Origin: Fragilaria crotonensis
Lineage: Eukaryota > Bacillariophyta > Fragilariophyceae > Fragilariales > Fragilariaceae
DNA: 27,417 nucleotides
Direction: 5' to 3'
NCBI GenBank assembly: GCA_022925895.1
Contig: JAKSYS010000753.1
Location: forward strand, 1 to 27,417
Shown here: piece by piece, positions 1 to 10,586 of the stretch
Layout of the letters: each line of letters opens with the position of its first letter
How positions within the stretch are numbered: the stretch's first letter is position 1
Position numbers and translations under genes: made by a program
Notes under the pieces: generated by a model
Database searches by the model: none
Seen by the model: only the letters and a program-made list of their open reading frames with translations
What the model was told of the DNA's origin: nothing

Positions 1-196
1 ACTAACCACCCCATCCCCATATGATAAGTTGGTTTTAATTGAGAGGAAGTCAAATCCTATAATGACGAAAGAATGCAAGTACTCTAGGCGCGCCATTGTG
101 AATGATGGCTTCACTCGTTACCGTTTATGGCTCTTGCGTATTGCCGGAATCGGCAACGTTGTGAAAAACGAAGGAAGTTTCACCGTCACCTTCATA

Positions 197-3100
197 TCAA
201 CAAGAATCGATATGAACTTCTTCGATAACAGTATTTGCCAACGCCCACTCATGCGAGATTGCAGGTAGGCTGCTTTCAAATGTGTTGGTGTTGGTGGCGA
301 GTCCACTGACGGTGTCGCCCTCGTGCGCAGTATCCATTTTTGCTTCCTCAATTCGTGAGGGCAAACGCGATTCTAGTGTAGTCGTCGACATGCTAGGCAT
401 GCTGAAACTTCCTAGCTCGCCCAGAGAGCTGTTGGTAGGGCCGCTCGCCCCCTTCGCTATTGTAGAGTGGCTCCCATCATCCATGGAGCTATTTGAGTCA
501 GAAACAAGCTCCAAACTCTCCCCTCGATGTGTGCGCTGCAAAATTGACGAATGACGCTCCCTTCCTGAGATCGATGTGGTCTGCCGGAAGGAAGAACTTC
601 CACTGAAAGGGAAGGCCATACTTCGTTCTCCCTCGTCTAACAGGTAGCCGTAGTCTCTCACTAACTGACGACTCTTCGCAGTCGCTCCCCAATCATCATA
701 TAGTTCACCAGCATTTCTTAGATAATACGAAGCCCATTCGTGATCTCCAATATTCAGAAAGTAGAGAGCTGCACGCTCGTTGGCCAGCGCTGCTGTGTTT
801 GTGAAACCTGCACGTCGGCAGGCGACAATTGCAGACTCATAAAGGCTCTTCACTTTCTCCTCGGACTGGTTCTTGAGCACAGCCATTTCTGCATTAAGGT
901 GTAGCAAGAAGTGCAACACGTTGATATTGCCCTTTTGAACCCACTTTTCAATCTTCTTGATTAGTTTTGAAGCAAGGTTTTGATACTTTCGCGATGCTGT
1001 CTTCTTGGCGACAAGGATGGCACCAAATGCCTCCATCCAGAGTAGAACATTCACAAAGTGCATGGTACCATCTATTCCCTGGGGACGCGAGAAGACCAGT
1101 TTGTCCAGGTAGACACGAATCACTTCGTAGTCGTTGAAGTACAATCCAAGTAGGAGCTTCGAGAACCAAACTGATTCGAATCGTTGCGGCATATCACTGT
1201 TCAGAAGCACCGCTTCCTTCATCGCCCTCCCATCCAGAAGGGTCGGATCTGACAATTCCGTTTCGGAAGTTAGATTAATGACACTTTGATGATGCACACA
1301 TAGTAGCTCTCGCGCCGTTTGCATGTTGTAAACCTCCATCTCTTTGCTAAATGAATCCATATCTTTCAACAAGTTCCTCAACGGTAGCCCAACGAAAAAG
1401 AAAATCGACAAATAGAAATGGCAGCAGTAAAAACCATAGAGTGTGTCCCCGACCTCGAAGCCCACGTTGTACCCGCGAAGTAAAGGTTCCAAACTTTGAT
1501 GGAGTGGGCTCTTCAAATGGTCCAAGCCGTTATAAAAGTTCATGTACGTCCTCGGAATTCCCGACTTCGATTTTTCGGCCAGCTTCATCGCGACCAACCC
1601 GTACCGGTGTCCTTCATCGAATTCCCCCTTGAACGCGAGAAGGTTGCCGTAGCAGGCCAAAATAGAACCCGCTTGATCGGTGAAACCATGCTTCAAAATA
1701 AGTGCAGTGTTAATGAACACGAGGGTGCCAACCATGTAACTTAATCGAGCGTGGAATGCAACAGTCACCATTGTGTTAATGATCCTTACAGCAGCAATTT
1801 TTGAAGGATCATTTGCCGATGGAAAACTGAGAAGCTCTGCGTCACTCTTTCCTCGCAACAGCCTTTTCGCCTTCATCATGGAAAAGATGACTGTTAACTT
1901 AGTAACGCGTCTCGGTAGTTTGACACCAAGGCGATTAAGAATGCCAAACCCTTGTTCCAGACATTCGTCAATTCGACCTTCCGCGCTGAGTGAATCAATA
2001 CAAACAAGAAAGACAGGAATCATTTCGTCGATTGCACGGGCATTCCGAATGACCTCATCGACAGTCCTGTGGCATTCAGTGAAATTTCCAAGACACCCAT
2101 CCGTCTTAGCTAGCAAGGTAAGCAGCTCCAATCGGAGTTTATAGTGAGACCAGCCGCAATCTTTCGACAACTCGACACCCCGATTGAGGTACTCCGAAGC
2201 TGGTCGGTAGGCAGAAGCATTCAATGCTGCTTTTGCTGCTTCTAGATTCAGCTTAGCCAACTCAACAGCATCATCTGCATGGTGAATAAGATGTGATCCA
2301 AGATTTAGTTGGTTTGCTGTAAGAAAAGTGAGCCAGTCTTGTGCGGGCTGAATTGTCCTGCGGTGCATCAAGAGAACCCTTCCGATCTTCAGATGTAGCT
2401 CGTTGCCGTTGCCGTTCTCAGTGACAAGTGAGTAGAAAGCTTGGTGAATCTTGTCGTGCGCAAAGCGATACACCATCGACCCATTCTGTCGATTAATAAT
2501 CCCGTTCGCCGATGCGAGTTCCAAAGCATGCGTCAATTGTTCTCTCGACAAGCAATTTACTGCGATGGGTAGCTCCATGTTGAGAAGCAGCGTCTCGACT
2601 ACCAGCGTCAAATTTTGCCCCCAAGCATGAACCAATGATCAAAGCGCTCTGGCGTCTTCTGGTAGAGCATCGATTTTCGCGAGGAAGATGTCAACTATGT
2701 TTTCAGCAATGGCAGTATCGGCTTTTATCTTTTGCAAGTCCCATTCCCAGCGAAATAATAATGTGGAATATGTAATTAACCGCATTCCTCGGCGGCCTTC
2801 ATGAACTGAATTGCAAAGTGCGGATGGCCTGCAGTTTTTGCATGGACAACGGTACTTAGAGGTATTGTATTGCTTGTTGTTGTCTTTAGAACTGTTGCTA
2901 CAAGGCAATTCAACTGCTCGACATCGAGATTGTCAAGGTGGACGTTCTGAAAACGACAACCCTCTGAAAGCTTGGAAATATGCAACTCCATCTCAGCAGA
3001 GACCTCGGTATCTCTATAAACTCCAATCATCAGCAGTCGCGTAAGGTCCTTATCAGCCGCAATGCTCAACATCAAATCCCAACTCTCTCGGTCTGCCCAT

Positions 3101-3621
3101 TGCAAGTCGTCGATAAGGAGAATCACAGCCTTTCCTGTGGCCATCGTTGCTTGGAGTAAGGCTCGAAACGAAATCATGAGACGAGAAAAGGCGAAGGATT
3201 CGTTGCATAGGGGTTCAGGTACATCCGACCCAGACCCAATGATACTCGCTATTCGCGGGAGTGCCTTCCTAACAATGAAGTCCTCTCCTCCCAGAGCTTC
3301 ACACAGCTTCTCTCTGACTTTATCGACGTCATCTGATGCGACCACTTGATCACATAGATCGCTGAGGGCATCGACGATTGCCGAATAGGGGGATCGTGAA
3401 AACGAGTCAAATTTCCCAGAAACAAAGTACCGATTCCAGCTCTCGTCATCCAGCATATTGGCGAGCGACGTCTTGCCACTTCCGGAGCTTCCATTGATGA
3501 AGAATACTTCGGGCTGGTTCAATCTCTGAACTCGATCGGCGGCTCGTCGAAGAGCATCAATCTCGGAGGCTCGGCCGTAAAGCGGCAAGTTATCGAAGTT
3601 TAATTGAAACTGTGCCTTCAT
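197..3621 (-). CDS. AAA ATPase / helical-repeat signalling protein, frame broken at three places
   Basis: Large predicted ATPase of the AAA_16/ORC1-like type seen in PknK-like signalling proteins. The N-terminal part (start 3621) has Walker A GSSGSGKT at residues 44-51 and Walker B AVILLIDDLQWAD at about 165-177. A long alpha-helical, TPR-like region follows, then a Ser/Thr-rich acidic tail; no kinase or cyclase domain is visible. The reading frame stops at 2776-2778 after FMKAAEECG and resumes one frame over as LITYSTLLFRWEWDL. It stops again at 2639-2641 after DARAL and resumes in the same frame. A family-like stretch (SCLGAKFD) lies in a third frame between the stop and the resumption, which implies two compensating indels. 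The breaks sit at AA 2778-2779, AAA 2641-2643 and near CCCCC 2618-2622 (plus strand). No GT-AG intron of sensible length explains them. The full protein would be about 1,140 residues, normal for the family. The family call is solid; whether the gene is intact is unresolved. Confidence 0.8.
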
Positions 3622-5851
3622 TGTCGAACTCTTTTGGAACGTCCGTTTGAATCCTGAAAGTCGAATTTGCTGAGTTGATTTGCTCGCTATGCGAACATTC
3701 GATTGAGCAACACCTGTGAAAAAGAATCATATGACACATGACACATGACACATGACGCATGATACATGATCGCGTGTTTTTCTCGGGCGCTCGGAGGCCT
3801 ACCGGTAGCGTACTCAGAACAGGGTCACAGTCACTGAGCGATGTCTGACATACGTCATACCTATTCTTTGTGGTAAACTCTATAACCACAAAAGCTTGTT
3901 GAAGTGAAAAAACATGTGTCCTGAAAGGACAATCTGTCCTTAAGGGTGGAACCATTGCAAATCTGACTTCTGATATGTCACCAGAACCCGTATGCGACAA
4001 AGGAACCATTTCTCAGTGTAGTTCATACATCGAATAAGGTGTGTTAAATGTTCACATTTGGTTTACTTAAGGATAATTGTCTTTTTAGTCGTATTTTTCA
4101 TGGTTCGAGATTCGAAATTTAGTGGTGGAAGAATAGCGAGGAAGTCATAATGACATTACCGTACGCACGATGTGGATGCTTGGCACTGTCATTGACTGCG
4201 GTAGCATTACAACCCAGCTTTGAGGGTAACAAGGAATGTATGCTTCTACTAGCAGTCACACCAATGATGTCATCAACAGTTGTGTTCAGGTCCACGCTAT
4301 CACATACATGGCTTTGATTTGGAATGCTCTGCTCATGATTGTCCTGGGTAGGTTACCCGATTATTCTTCATCACCTTAGAATCCTACGGGATGCCATCAG
4401 GCTCCAGCAGACCAACTAAACTGCTGGCCCCGTAATTGTTACAATCAAAATGTTGTGTAGAGTTTCTTGCATGCCTGCTGGCCTAAGTGTGATGCCAATA
4501 AGATTGTGCAGCCAAGAACATGCCAGAATAAGATGCTGCACCATGGTTGTTGTTATCAATGCTGACAATTAGGGGAAATTGCACTTTAGTCCATATACAA
4601 GAAGTTTAAGGATTCTTAATTAATATGACCTTCAATATAGTTTTGTACATTTTGGCAATTTTTCCTATGTAGTTCATATTTTATTTATAACCCATTTTGA
4701 ATTTCTAAACTTGCCAATCTTCCACTGAAGATATGGTACTACCCTGATGTGAAGACTCAACAAAAAGCAACCAACATGGTCACTTCTTTTCCATGGAGCC
4801 CTTCTTTGTCATTTGTTTTCTGATGATGGCATTGTTGGCGACAGAGGACGTTCTTTGCATGCAGATGCTATGCTTCTACCTCAGCAACAGTGGTCATAAT
4901 TCATGGAGGCACAGAGCTCTTGTTGCGCTCATTGTGCGACCCCCATGGTGTGGCAAAAGCAGTGACAAACAATTTCAGTTTAGCACCAGTATTCTACATA
5001 ACTTCTTGTATACAGTAGAGTGGAGGATGATATCTTCATGTTGGAAAGCAGCCACACAATGACAACAATTGAAACCAAGCGGCGGCCATGAACATTTCGG
5101 CCATCATGAAGAATACAAGATAAAATAAAACCTAATTATTGGGTTAGTCGCCGTCTTCAATCTTTCACCAAGACCAAAGTGAGTACCCCTCATGAAGAAT
5201 ACTAGTATTGGCTAGTATGATGATGTCATTATATGAAGGATGAGTCTGATTAACAAGCAAATTCATTACAATTTCAATGAATTTGATGAAGACTATGTCA
5301 TAGGATGATGATGTAGCTTTGGACGACTACAGCAAGGTTGACATGGAAAAAGTCTTTCCGAACACTGATGACAACCGAATCAAGGTGTAGATCTACACCA
5401 GGGACAGCAATCATGGTAGAGTTGTTTCGGTGGATTTTTGTCTCAAGGTAACTCAAAACTCAAGACGAGGTAGACTTCATTCGCAGTCAAGTTGAAAATG
5501 GTGGCATCGTTGATGTGGAATGCCGTTTCAAGAGAACAGGAGAAGATGACGCGACAAGCGACAAGTAATACAGTTGGAGTAGATGCTGGACATGACGAAA
5601 ATGAAGTAACTACATGTATGTATAGTAGTAGTATGATAATGACAGGGGGTTACCTTCACATTTACACTTTTTGGCACAAAATGGTGAGTAAACACTGGCA
5701 ATTAACGAGTCAATTAAGTAGTTCCCGAATTAAACCCGAAAATAAGCGTTCGATTCGTCCCCCTGACGCTGCGATTTTCTTTCATGTGATCTTGTGAGAA
5801 TCTTGGAACTCTGATACGATGTTGCTTCGTTAACGCATAGCGCATCGGCGA
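3622..5851. other. gene-poor spacer with decayed coding-like fragments
   Basis: No intact gene is supported in these 2.2 kb. Several short stretches look like eroded coding sequence. A Cys-rich plus-strand frame near 4390-4550 contains CWPRNCYN and GCCYQC and is split by stops. A minus-strand open frame of about 75 codons spans roughly 4120-4350. Plus-strand pieces at about 4790-4960 (including AQSSCCAHC) and 5305-5480 (including YSKVDMEKVFPNTDD) are also broken. The scattered frames suggest an old, heavily mutated gene or transposon. I do not recognise its family. The region also holds the divergent promoters of the AAA ATPase and DNA ligase genes. Confidence 0.5.
3731..3772. repeat. 7-bp tandem repeat, unit ATGACAC
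   Basis: Six head-to-tail units of 7 bp: three perfect ATGACAC copies, then ATGACGC, ATGATAC and ATGATCG. It lies about 110 bp upstream of the AAA ATPase start codon, so it is in the likely promoter or 5' leader. No function can be inferred. Confidence 0.9.
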
Positions 5852-8386
5852 GTGTTTGCTCAATTCTCAACCCAGAGAATGGAAGCGACAAATGATGAAT
5901 CAATGTCTGTGTTACAGGTTCAGGCTATATGCGAGTGTTCTCACGAACGAGCCATTGAGCTGTTGGAGGCTGGAGGTTCCGTCGAACGTGCTGTCGATGT
6001 TTATTTCAGTCAACAACAACAACAAGAACATGAACAAGAACAACCGGATAATGAGCTTCAATTGCAAGGAACAGGTAATTTTGTTGAAATCCACGACGAT
6101 ATGGAAGAGGAATCATCAGCAGCTTTACGCGATAGAGACGTCATAGTCGACCAAAGTTCGCCGTCGTGCTCGCCTCAGAAGGAATCCGTACGCTTGCAAT
6201 CTCCGAGGCAGGAGCTAAGTTTATCTCCCCTGCCGAGCACTCGCGCTCAGGACAACGACCGGAAACCACCATGGACAGCAAGATTCCATACAAGCAACAA
6301 GAAGCCACGAATCGATGACTCTCAATATCATTCAGATGAACGGTTGCAGTATTTGAGACTTGCAGAAGCCTTTGCCGAGATGGCTGCCACGACAAAAAGA
6401 TTGGCGAAATTGGATGCTCTACAACAGGTGTTGCGCGGCATTATTGACGCTGTGGGGGGAGTTGGTCATGGCGATGAGCTATCAAGACAAAAAGATGGGA
6501 GAATTCTGCAGTATGCCGTGGAACTAATACTTGGCAACACCCTGACGCTCCAAGTGAGTGGATCTGCGGTCAGCAAGGCCGTTATGAATGTCACTGGCGT
6601 GTCGTCTACCCAACTGCGACATGCGTATCGAGAGGTGGGAGATCTCGGTGATGCTTCAGAGCGTTTCCTTCGAAACCAGCGACTTTTAATCGAACCCACG
6701 CCGTTGACGATTGTTTCAGTCTACGAGGCGCTGCAGCAAATAGCTTCGGAGGGAGGCAAGGGTAGTCAAACCGGGCGGCAAGCACTCATGGTGAAACTCT
6801 TGAGATCGTGCAAATCTTCGGAGATGAGATTTTTAGTTAGGACGTTGCTTGGAAATATGCGACTTGGTGCTAATATTCGAACAGTCCTAGCAGCGCTGGC
6901 AATGGCCGTCAACGATGACCCAACGACTAAAGATGAGGCAGTCCAAAAAGTCCAGGAGACGTTTGATTATTGTCCGCGATTGGACAAAGCGTGTCTTGCG
7001 CTACTAGTGGGCGGAGTAGCCCATATGGCCAAGACATGCACATTGCAAGTCGGTACATGTATCAACCCCATGCTCGCCAATCCAGCGCATTCATTGGATG
7101 AAGTAGCGAAAATGATGGTTGATGGGGGGCCGATTGTCGCAGAATGGAAGTATGACGGAGTCCGTTGCCAGGCACACTACACCGGTTCAAAAATGATGCT
7201 ATATTCGAGGCACATGCTCGAAAACACTGAGCAGTTTCCTGATGTTGTCCAGTTCATCACGGATGCCCGAACATCGAAGGCACATTCCTTCATTATCGAC
7301 TCTGAGATTGTTGCAATCCAACGAGGTGAGAACGGTACATGTCGACTGCTTCCGTTCCAGGACCTGTCGACACGCCGAGGAACAAAGGAAGTGAAGGATC
7401 AGATTGAAGTGACGATTTTCGCCTTCGATCTCATGTACTTGAATGGAGAATCGCTAGTCAAGAAACCCTTGTTCGAGCGACAACGATTGTTGCGAGAAAG
7501 CTTCAATGTGACAGCCAGCTTCGCCTTCGCATCTTCAATCTCAATGTCGACGTTTGACGAGCCCGCACTTACTCAGTTTTTACACAAGGCGGTGGCTGGT
7601 GGAGCTGAAGGTCTCATGGTGAAACTCACGGGGGACGGCAAGATGCCGGACCAAGATGATACCAAACCAGCAGTTGGAAGTTTGAAGGAAGGCAAGGTAT
7701 TCTGCCAATACGAATCCGGTGTGCGATCACACACATGGCTCAAAGTCAAGCGAGACTACGTGGCCGGGTTCGCGGATACAATTGACGTGGTCCCCATCGG
7801 TGCATGGTATGGGAACGGTCGCAAAGCTCAGAAAGGTTTCCTTTCCCCAGTGCTGCTGGCCGTGTACGACGAAGAAGATGAAGTATTTCGATCCATTTGT
7901 CGCTGCATGAGCTTCACCGATGCAATGTATACGTCCATGCGAGAATATTACTTTGCCGGAGTACCTTATCCTGAAGGTGTTGGTGTCAACGAAGGTGATG
8001 ATGAGTGTTCAGTGAAGGGCTCATCGTCTGACGACGAGAAGCCCGAAAGCACGGACGATGTCGACATTGCAGCTGTCAACAACACGGACAACGACGAGCC
8101 CACAGAACGTGTCAATTGTTATCCAAGCCGACCTGCGGCATTGGTTGTAACTGGCGAATCCCCATCGATTTGGTTCAAGCCATCGGAAGTCTTCGAAGTT
8201 TCGTTTTCCGATTTGACCTTGTCAAAACAGCATTCGGCAGCAGCAGGTCTTGTGGATCCTACCAGAGGAGTAGCACTGCGATTTCCTCGTTTCAAACGCC
8301 GTCGTCCTGACAAGAGGATCGATCAAGCGACGACTACAACTCAGATCGCTGAGATGTTTACCAAACAAGCAAAACAACAGCGATAA
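5852..8386 (+). CDS. LIG1: ATP-dependent DNA ligase I with UBA-like N-terminus
   Basis: Replicative, ATP-dependent DNA ligase that seals nicks between Okazaki fragments and in excision repair. All diagnostic parts are visible: the DNA-binding domain (about residues 165-390, with the LVRTLLGNMRLGANIRTVL block), adenylation motif I WKYDGVR with nucleophile Lys433, motif III DSEIVAI, IIIa FAFDLMYLNGE, IV EGLMVKL and motif V WLKVKRDYV. The OB-fold ends with RFPRFKRRRPDKR and a QATTTTQIAEMF tail typical of LIG1. Residues about 19-54 form a UBA-like three-helix pattern followed by a CAA-coded Gln/Glu run (6011-6043). An acidic insert of about 55 residues sits in the C-terminal domain. Met10 (5879) is a possible alternative start. 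A PCNA-box is not obvious at the extreme N-terminus, where other eukaryotic enzymes carry one. Single exon, 844 aa. It is convergent with the next gene, with only 52 bp between stop codons. Confidence 0.95.
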   Translation: MFAQFSTQRMEATNDESMSVLQVQAICECSHERAIELLEAGGSVERAVDVYFSQQQQQEHEQEQPDNELQLQGTGNFVEIHDDMEEESSAALRDRDVIVDQSSPSCSPQKESVRLQSPRQELSLSPLPSTRAQDNDRKPPWTARFHTSNKKPRIDDSQYHSDERLQYLRLAEAFAEMAATTKRLAKLDALQQVLRGIIDAVGGVGHGDELSRQKDGRILQYAVELILGNTLTLQVSGSAVSKAVMNVTGVSSTQLRHAYREVGDLGDASERFLRNQRLLIEPTPLTIVSVYEALQQIASEGGKGSQTGRQALMVKLLRSCKSSEMRFLVRTLLGNMRLGANIRTVLAALAMAVNDDPTTKDEAVQKVQETFDYCPRLDKACLALLVGGVAHMAKTCTLQVGTCINPMLANPAHSLDEVAKMMVDGGPIVAEWKYDGVRCQAHYTGSKMMLYSRHMLENTEQFPDVVQFITDARTSKAHSFIIDSEIVAIQRGENGTCRLLPFQDLSTRRGTKEVKDQIEVTIFAFDLMYLNGESLVKKPLFERQRLLRESFNVTASFAFASSISMSTFDEPALTQFLHKAVAGGAEGLMVKLTGDGKMPDQDDTKPAVGSLKEGKVFCQYESGVRSHTWLKVKRDYVAGFADTIDVVPIGAWYGNGRKAQKGFLSPVLLAVYDEEDEVFRSICRCMSFTDAMYTSMREYYFAGVPYPEGVGVNEGDDECSVKGSSSDDEKPESTDDVDIAAVNNTDNDEPTERVNCYPSRPAALVVTGESPSIWFKPSEVFEVSFSDLTLSKQHSAAAGLVDPTRGVALRFPRFKRRRPDKRIDQATTTTQIAEMFTKQAKQQR

Positions 8387-8438
8387 TCCTCATGATGGTG
8401 GGACAGCTTAGATCGTTACACTTGTATTTGGACATTGC

Positions 8439-9199
8439 TTACGAAGCCTTGCCTGCCGGCGTTATCAACTGCAGAAGGGCCTCACCGGCTGGTATTTCCC
8501 AGCTTTCGTCATAAAAGTAAACACGCACACCACCATCCTCGTGTATCTTGTACCAAAACTTGGTTCTTCCAATGACATCAATTCTAGGTTTCCAGAACAG
8601 TCCTGTCAAGTCTCCCACCATATTCCATCGGCTTTCCACGTATTCATCATTGACGGTAATTTCCAAAAGTTCCGACTTGGTTCCGGTAGCAAGCTTATCA
8701 ACAAGTACCTTGAGATTTTGAGTATTCCGGACAAAGGTATCGCGAGATGTGAAGGAAATGGTCGGATCTGTGAATTGGCAGTTTTCATCGAAACAAGCCA
8801 AATCAATGTCACCGGTCCACAGGTAATTCCGCACAGTGTAGTCATCGCGAATGCGTGTCGCAAGCTCAGAGGGAGATTGGGGCGACGGAGGGAGGTCTGG
8901 TTGCAAAAAAATGGACGAGAAAACGGAGCAAAGGTCGTTACATGTGAGCATGTTGCACAGCACAGATCAAGTCAGACTTGGAATGCAGAATCGATGATCA
9001 ACGTACCCAGCGTCACCTCCTTGATCGATTCGAGTGAGAATCGATTGACGAGATCCGTAAGGATCGACACAATCCCCGTAGGGGATGCTCGTACTTCTGT
9101 GTTTGACCTTACAATTGATCGAACGCGATTGGAGGGAGGAAATGCCTCCCCGCCAATGATGATATGAACAAGCAGCAAAGCAATTGACGCCTTCATCAT
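8439..9199 (-). CDS. plastid-targeted DUF2358-like (NTF2/SnoaL-like) protein, two exons
   Basis: Exon 1 runs 9199-9007 and exon 2 runs 8896-8439; splicing the 110-bp intron gives 216 residues in one frame. The N-terminus MMKASIALLLVHIIIGGEA is a signal peptide, followed directly by F20-P-P and a basic Ser/Arg-rich stretch. This is the bipartite ASAFAP-type address that diatoms use for import into the four-membrane plastid. The body has the DUF2358 pattern: IRDDYTVRNYLWTGDID, then FDENCQFTDPTISF, then a RWNMVGDL-like strand and a C-terminal FYDESWEIP. DUF2358 proteins are conserved in cyanobacteria and plastids, with an NTF2-like fold and no assigned reaction. The start is Met at 9199, with a second Met directly after it. 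An unspliced reading would begin at a Met inside the intron and lose the targeting signal. Confidence 0.87.
8897..9006 (-). other. intron of the DUF2358-like gene
   Basis: Donor GTACGT at 9006-9001. The acceptor is TTTTTTTGCAACCAG ending at 8897, with a strong pyrimidine run. Joining the exons makes a Gly/Asp-spanning GAC codon and removes the in-frame TGA of the unspliced exon 1 frame. Confidence 0.85.
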
Positions 9200-9391
9200 G
9201 AATGTGTTGCCAGTTGCCAGGCGACTCTCGTACCAGGTACAGGTACCGTACTGTACTCCAATTATAACGGAATATAATATAAAACTAGCGGGTACCTCCC
9301 AATTGGTCGGACTTTTGGAATACGTGTACGGTATGGGTTCTGCACGGTTGTGTGTACTGTTTGTACAGTTCAGTACTATACGCAAGTAGTG

Positions 9392-9433
9392 CAGTACCCC
9401 AGAGTGGTCATTGGTCATACTCCGTAACAGACG
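9392..9433 (+). repeat. direct repeat, left copy, outside the transposon island
   Basis: This 42-bp stretch, beginning CAGTACCCCAGAGTGGTCA and ending CCGTAACAGACG, recurs in the same orientation at 25267-25301. The only difference is a 7-bp internal duplication (TTGGTCA) in this copy. The two copies lie 81 bp and 35 bp outside the outer element's inverted repeats. Confidence 0.85.
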
Positions 9434-9514
9434 CACGCACTGACGCAACTACGTATGTATATGCAAATCTTACCGACATCGCTTAACGGAGTACTCCAGT
9501 ATGCATGTATGACA

Positions 9515-9541
9515 CAATAGCGACCAAAGGGTAAAATGACC
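9515..9541. repeat. terminal inverted repeat, left end of outer element
   Basis: CAATAGCGACC begins a 27-bp match to the reverse complement of 25205-25231. About 260 bp of AT-rich sequence without an evident gene follows before the BAH-like reading frame. Confidence 0.65.
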
Positions 9542-9804
9542 TCATCGATGTCTACTAGACCATTTTACAAATGACCATTTATACAAATATCAGCATCTGA
9601 ATGCAAAGGCGTGTCGTTTTTCACAGCTTTTTACGGGTTTGTTAAATACCTTCCTTCAACCCTTAACGTTACCTAACATCTTTGTTCATTGTAAATCCTG
9701 GATGAATTTAACTGTTTTTTATTTTTCGACGATCCGAGGGCCCTACAACGACGACAGAAGCAACGAGACCGACAGCAACAACAGTTGCTTCTGCATACAA
9801 GAGC

Positions 9805-10182
9805 ATGGTTGAGCCTGCTGCTACCTCCTGGGATCTGGCTGAACCACTTTGTGAAGGAGCTCCCTTCTATTCAGATGTGCTCAAGGCCGATCTCCACCCT
9901 GGTACATTTGTGCTGCTGGTGGGTACCAGCAGTGGCATGGTGCCTTCTAGTAGTATGACAAGGTCACTCAATACGATGGAGGACGGGACGGAAGTTGTTG
10001 CAAGAATTGTAGCTCTGGTGAGCACCAATCCATCATCTGTCAGCGTCAATATCTTCAGGTTCTTGAAAGAGGTCCAACAGACCACCGAGGGCCTCCTGTA
10101 CCCCGACGTGCTGAACGAAAATCATTTAAGGCACTTGGCGGAGATAGTACAGACAACCGAGCTACGTGTGGTTCCAACAAGA
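9805..10182 (+). pseudogene. BAH-like diatom transposon gene, 5' part (split by inner element)
   Basis: This 126-codon piece starts with Met at 9805; the frame is open back to 9712 without another ATG. It contains a pattern resembling a BAH domain, a chromatin-reading fold: PGTFVLLVG, then EVVARIVAL, then VSVNIFRFLKEV, then HLRHLAEIVQTTELRVVPTR. At 10183 the inner transposon begins and the frame runs into a TGA (10201-10203). The rest of the gene is found 11.6 kb away at 21828-21977. A GA dinucleotide is duplicated at the insertion point. I remember similar proteins as a repeated diatom family, but that cannot be checked here; BAH is my inference from the pattern alone. Upstream exons are possible (a CCGAG-like acceptor near 9738). 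Confidence 0.65.
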
Positions 10183-10210
10183 CATCTAAGGGGGCAAATC
10201 TGAGGTTTAA
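10183..10210. repeat. left terminal inverted repeat of inner element
   Basis: 28 bp, starting CATCTAAGGGGGCAAATC and ending GAGGTTTAA. The reverse complement at 21798-21825 differs by a single A/C. Confidence 0.9.
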
Positions 10211-10586
10211 CCCTATATCGGAGTTTTTGCATTCGGGATATAAGAAGATAAAAACAGATACATCCGTTAAAAAACAAACCGACATATTGTTCGATGAACG
10301 AGGTCGGAGTTCGTATTCTCTCATTTTTATTCTGATTTCGGAAGTTCAACATTCTGATTTCGGATTAAAATTATTAAGGAATCCGTTTCGAAAGACATTC
10401 GATGGTGACATGTAACATGTCATCTTATCTGACACTGGTATAGAGAAATCTGATGTCATGTATGTCTTTATCCATGGTAATTTACTTCATGTAATTGAAT
10501 GTTGTAATAAGGTATCTGAGGTTTTTTGTAACGATATAAATAATCAAACCAATTAATCAGTTATATTTCATTCACAGTGTATGATA
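10211..10586. other. left subterminal region of inner element
   Basis: No gene is supported. TCGGAGTT occurs at 10218-10225 and 10304-10311, with related TTCGGAAGTTC and TTTCGGATT just after. The right subterminal region has the same 8-mer on the minus strand (21681-21688) with matching sequence beyond it. Such repeated motifs near the ends are candidate transposase-binding sites. A 17-bp palindrome, TGACATGT-A-ACATGTCA, lies at 10406-10422. Confidence 0.45.

Noticed and set aside
2600..2780. An intron joining the two halves of the AAA ATPase
   Set aside because: The only convenient GT-AG pair near the stop is about 34 bp, too short, and the missing family motif is present in the genomic sequence in another frame. 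Indels explain it better.
5492..5797. 101-codon plus-strand frame upstream of the ligase
   Set aside because: Low-complexity Met/Ser-rich translation, no motif, and it lies in the presumed ligase promoter.
8972..9448. Independent minus-strand gene upstream of the DUF2358-like gene
   Set aside because: Its useful part is exon 1 of that gene; the upstream portion is promoter DNA and the end is intron.
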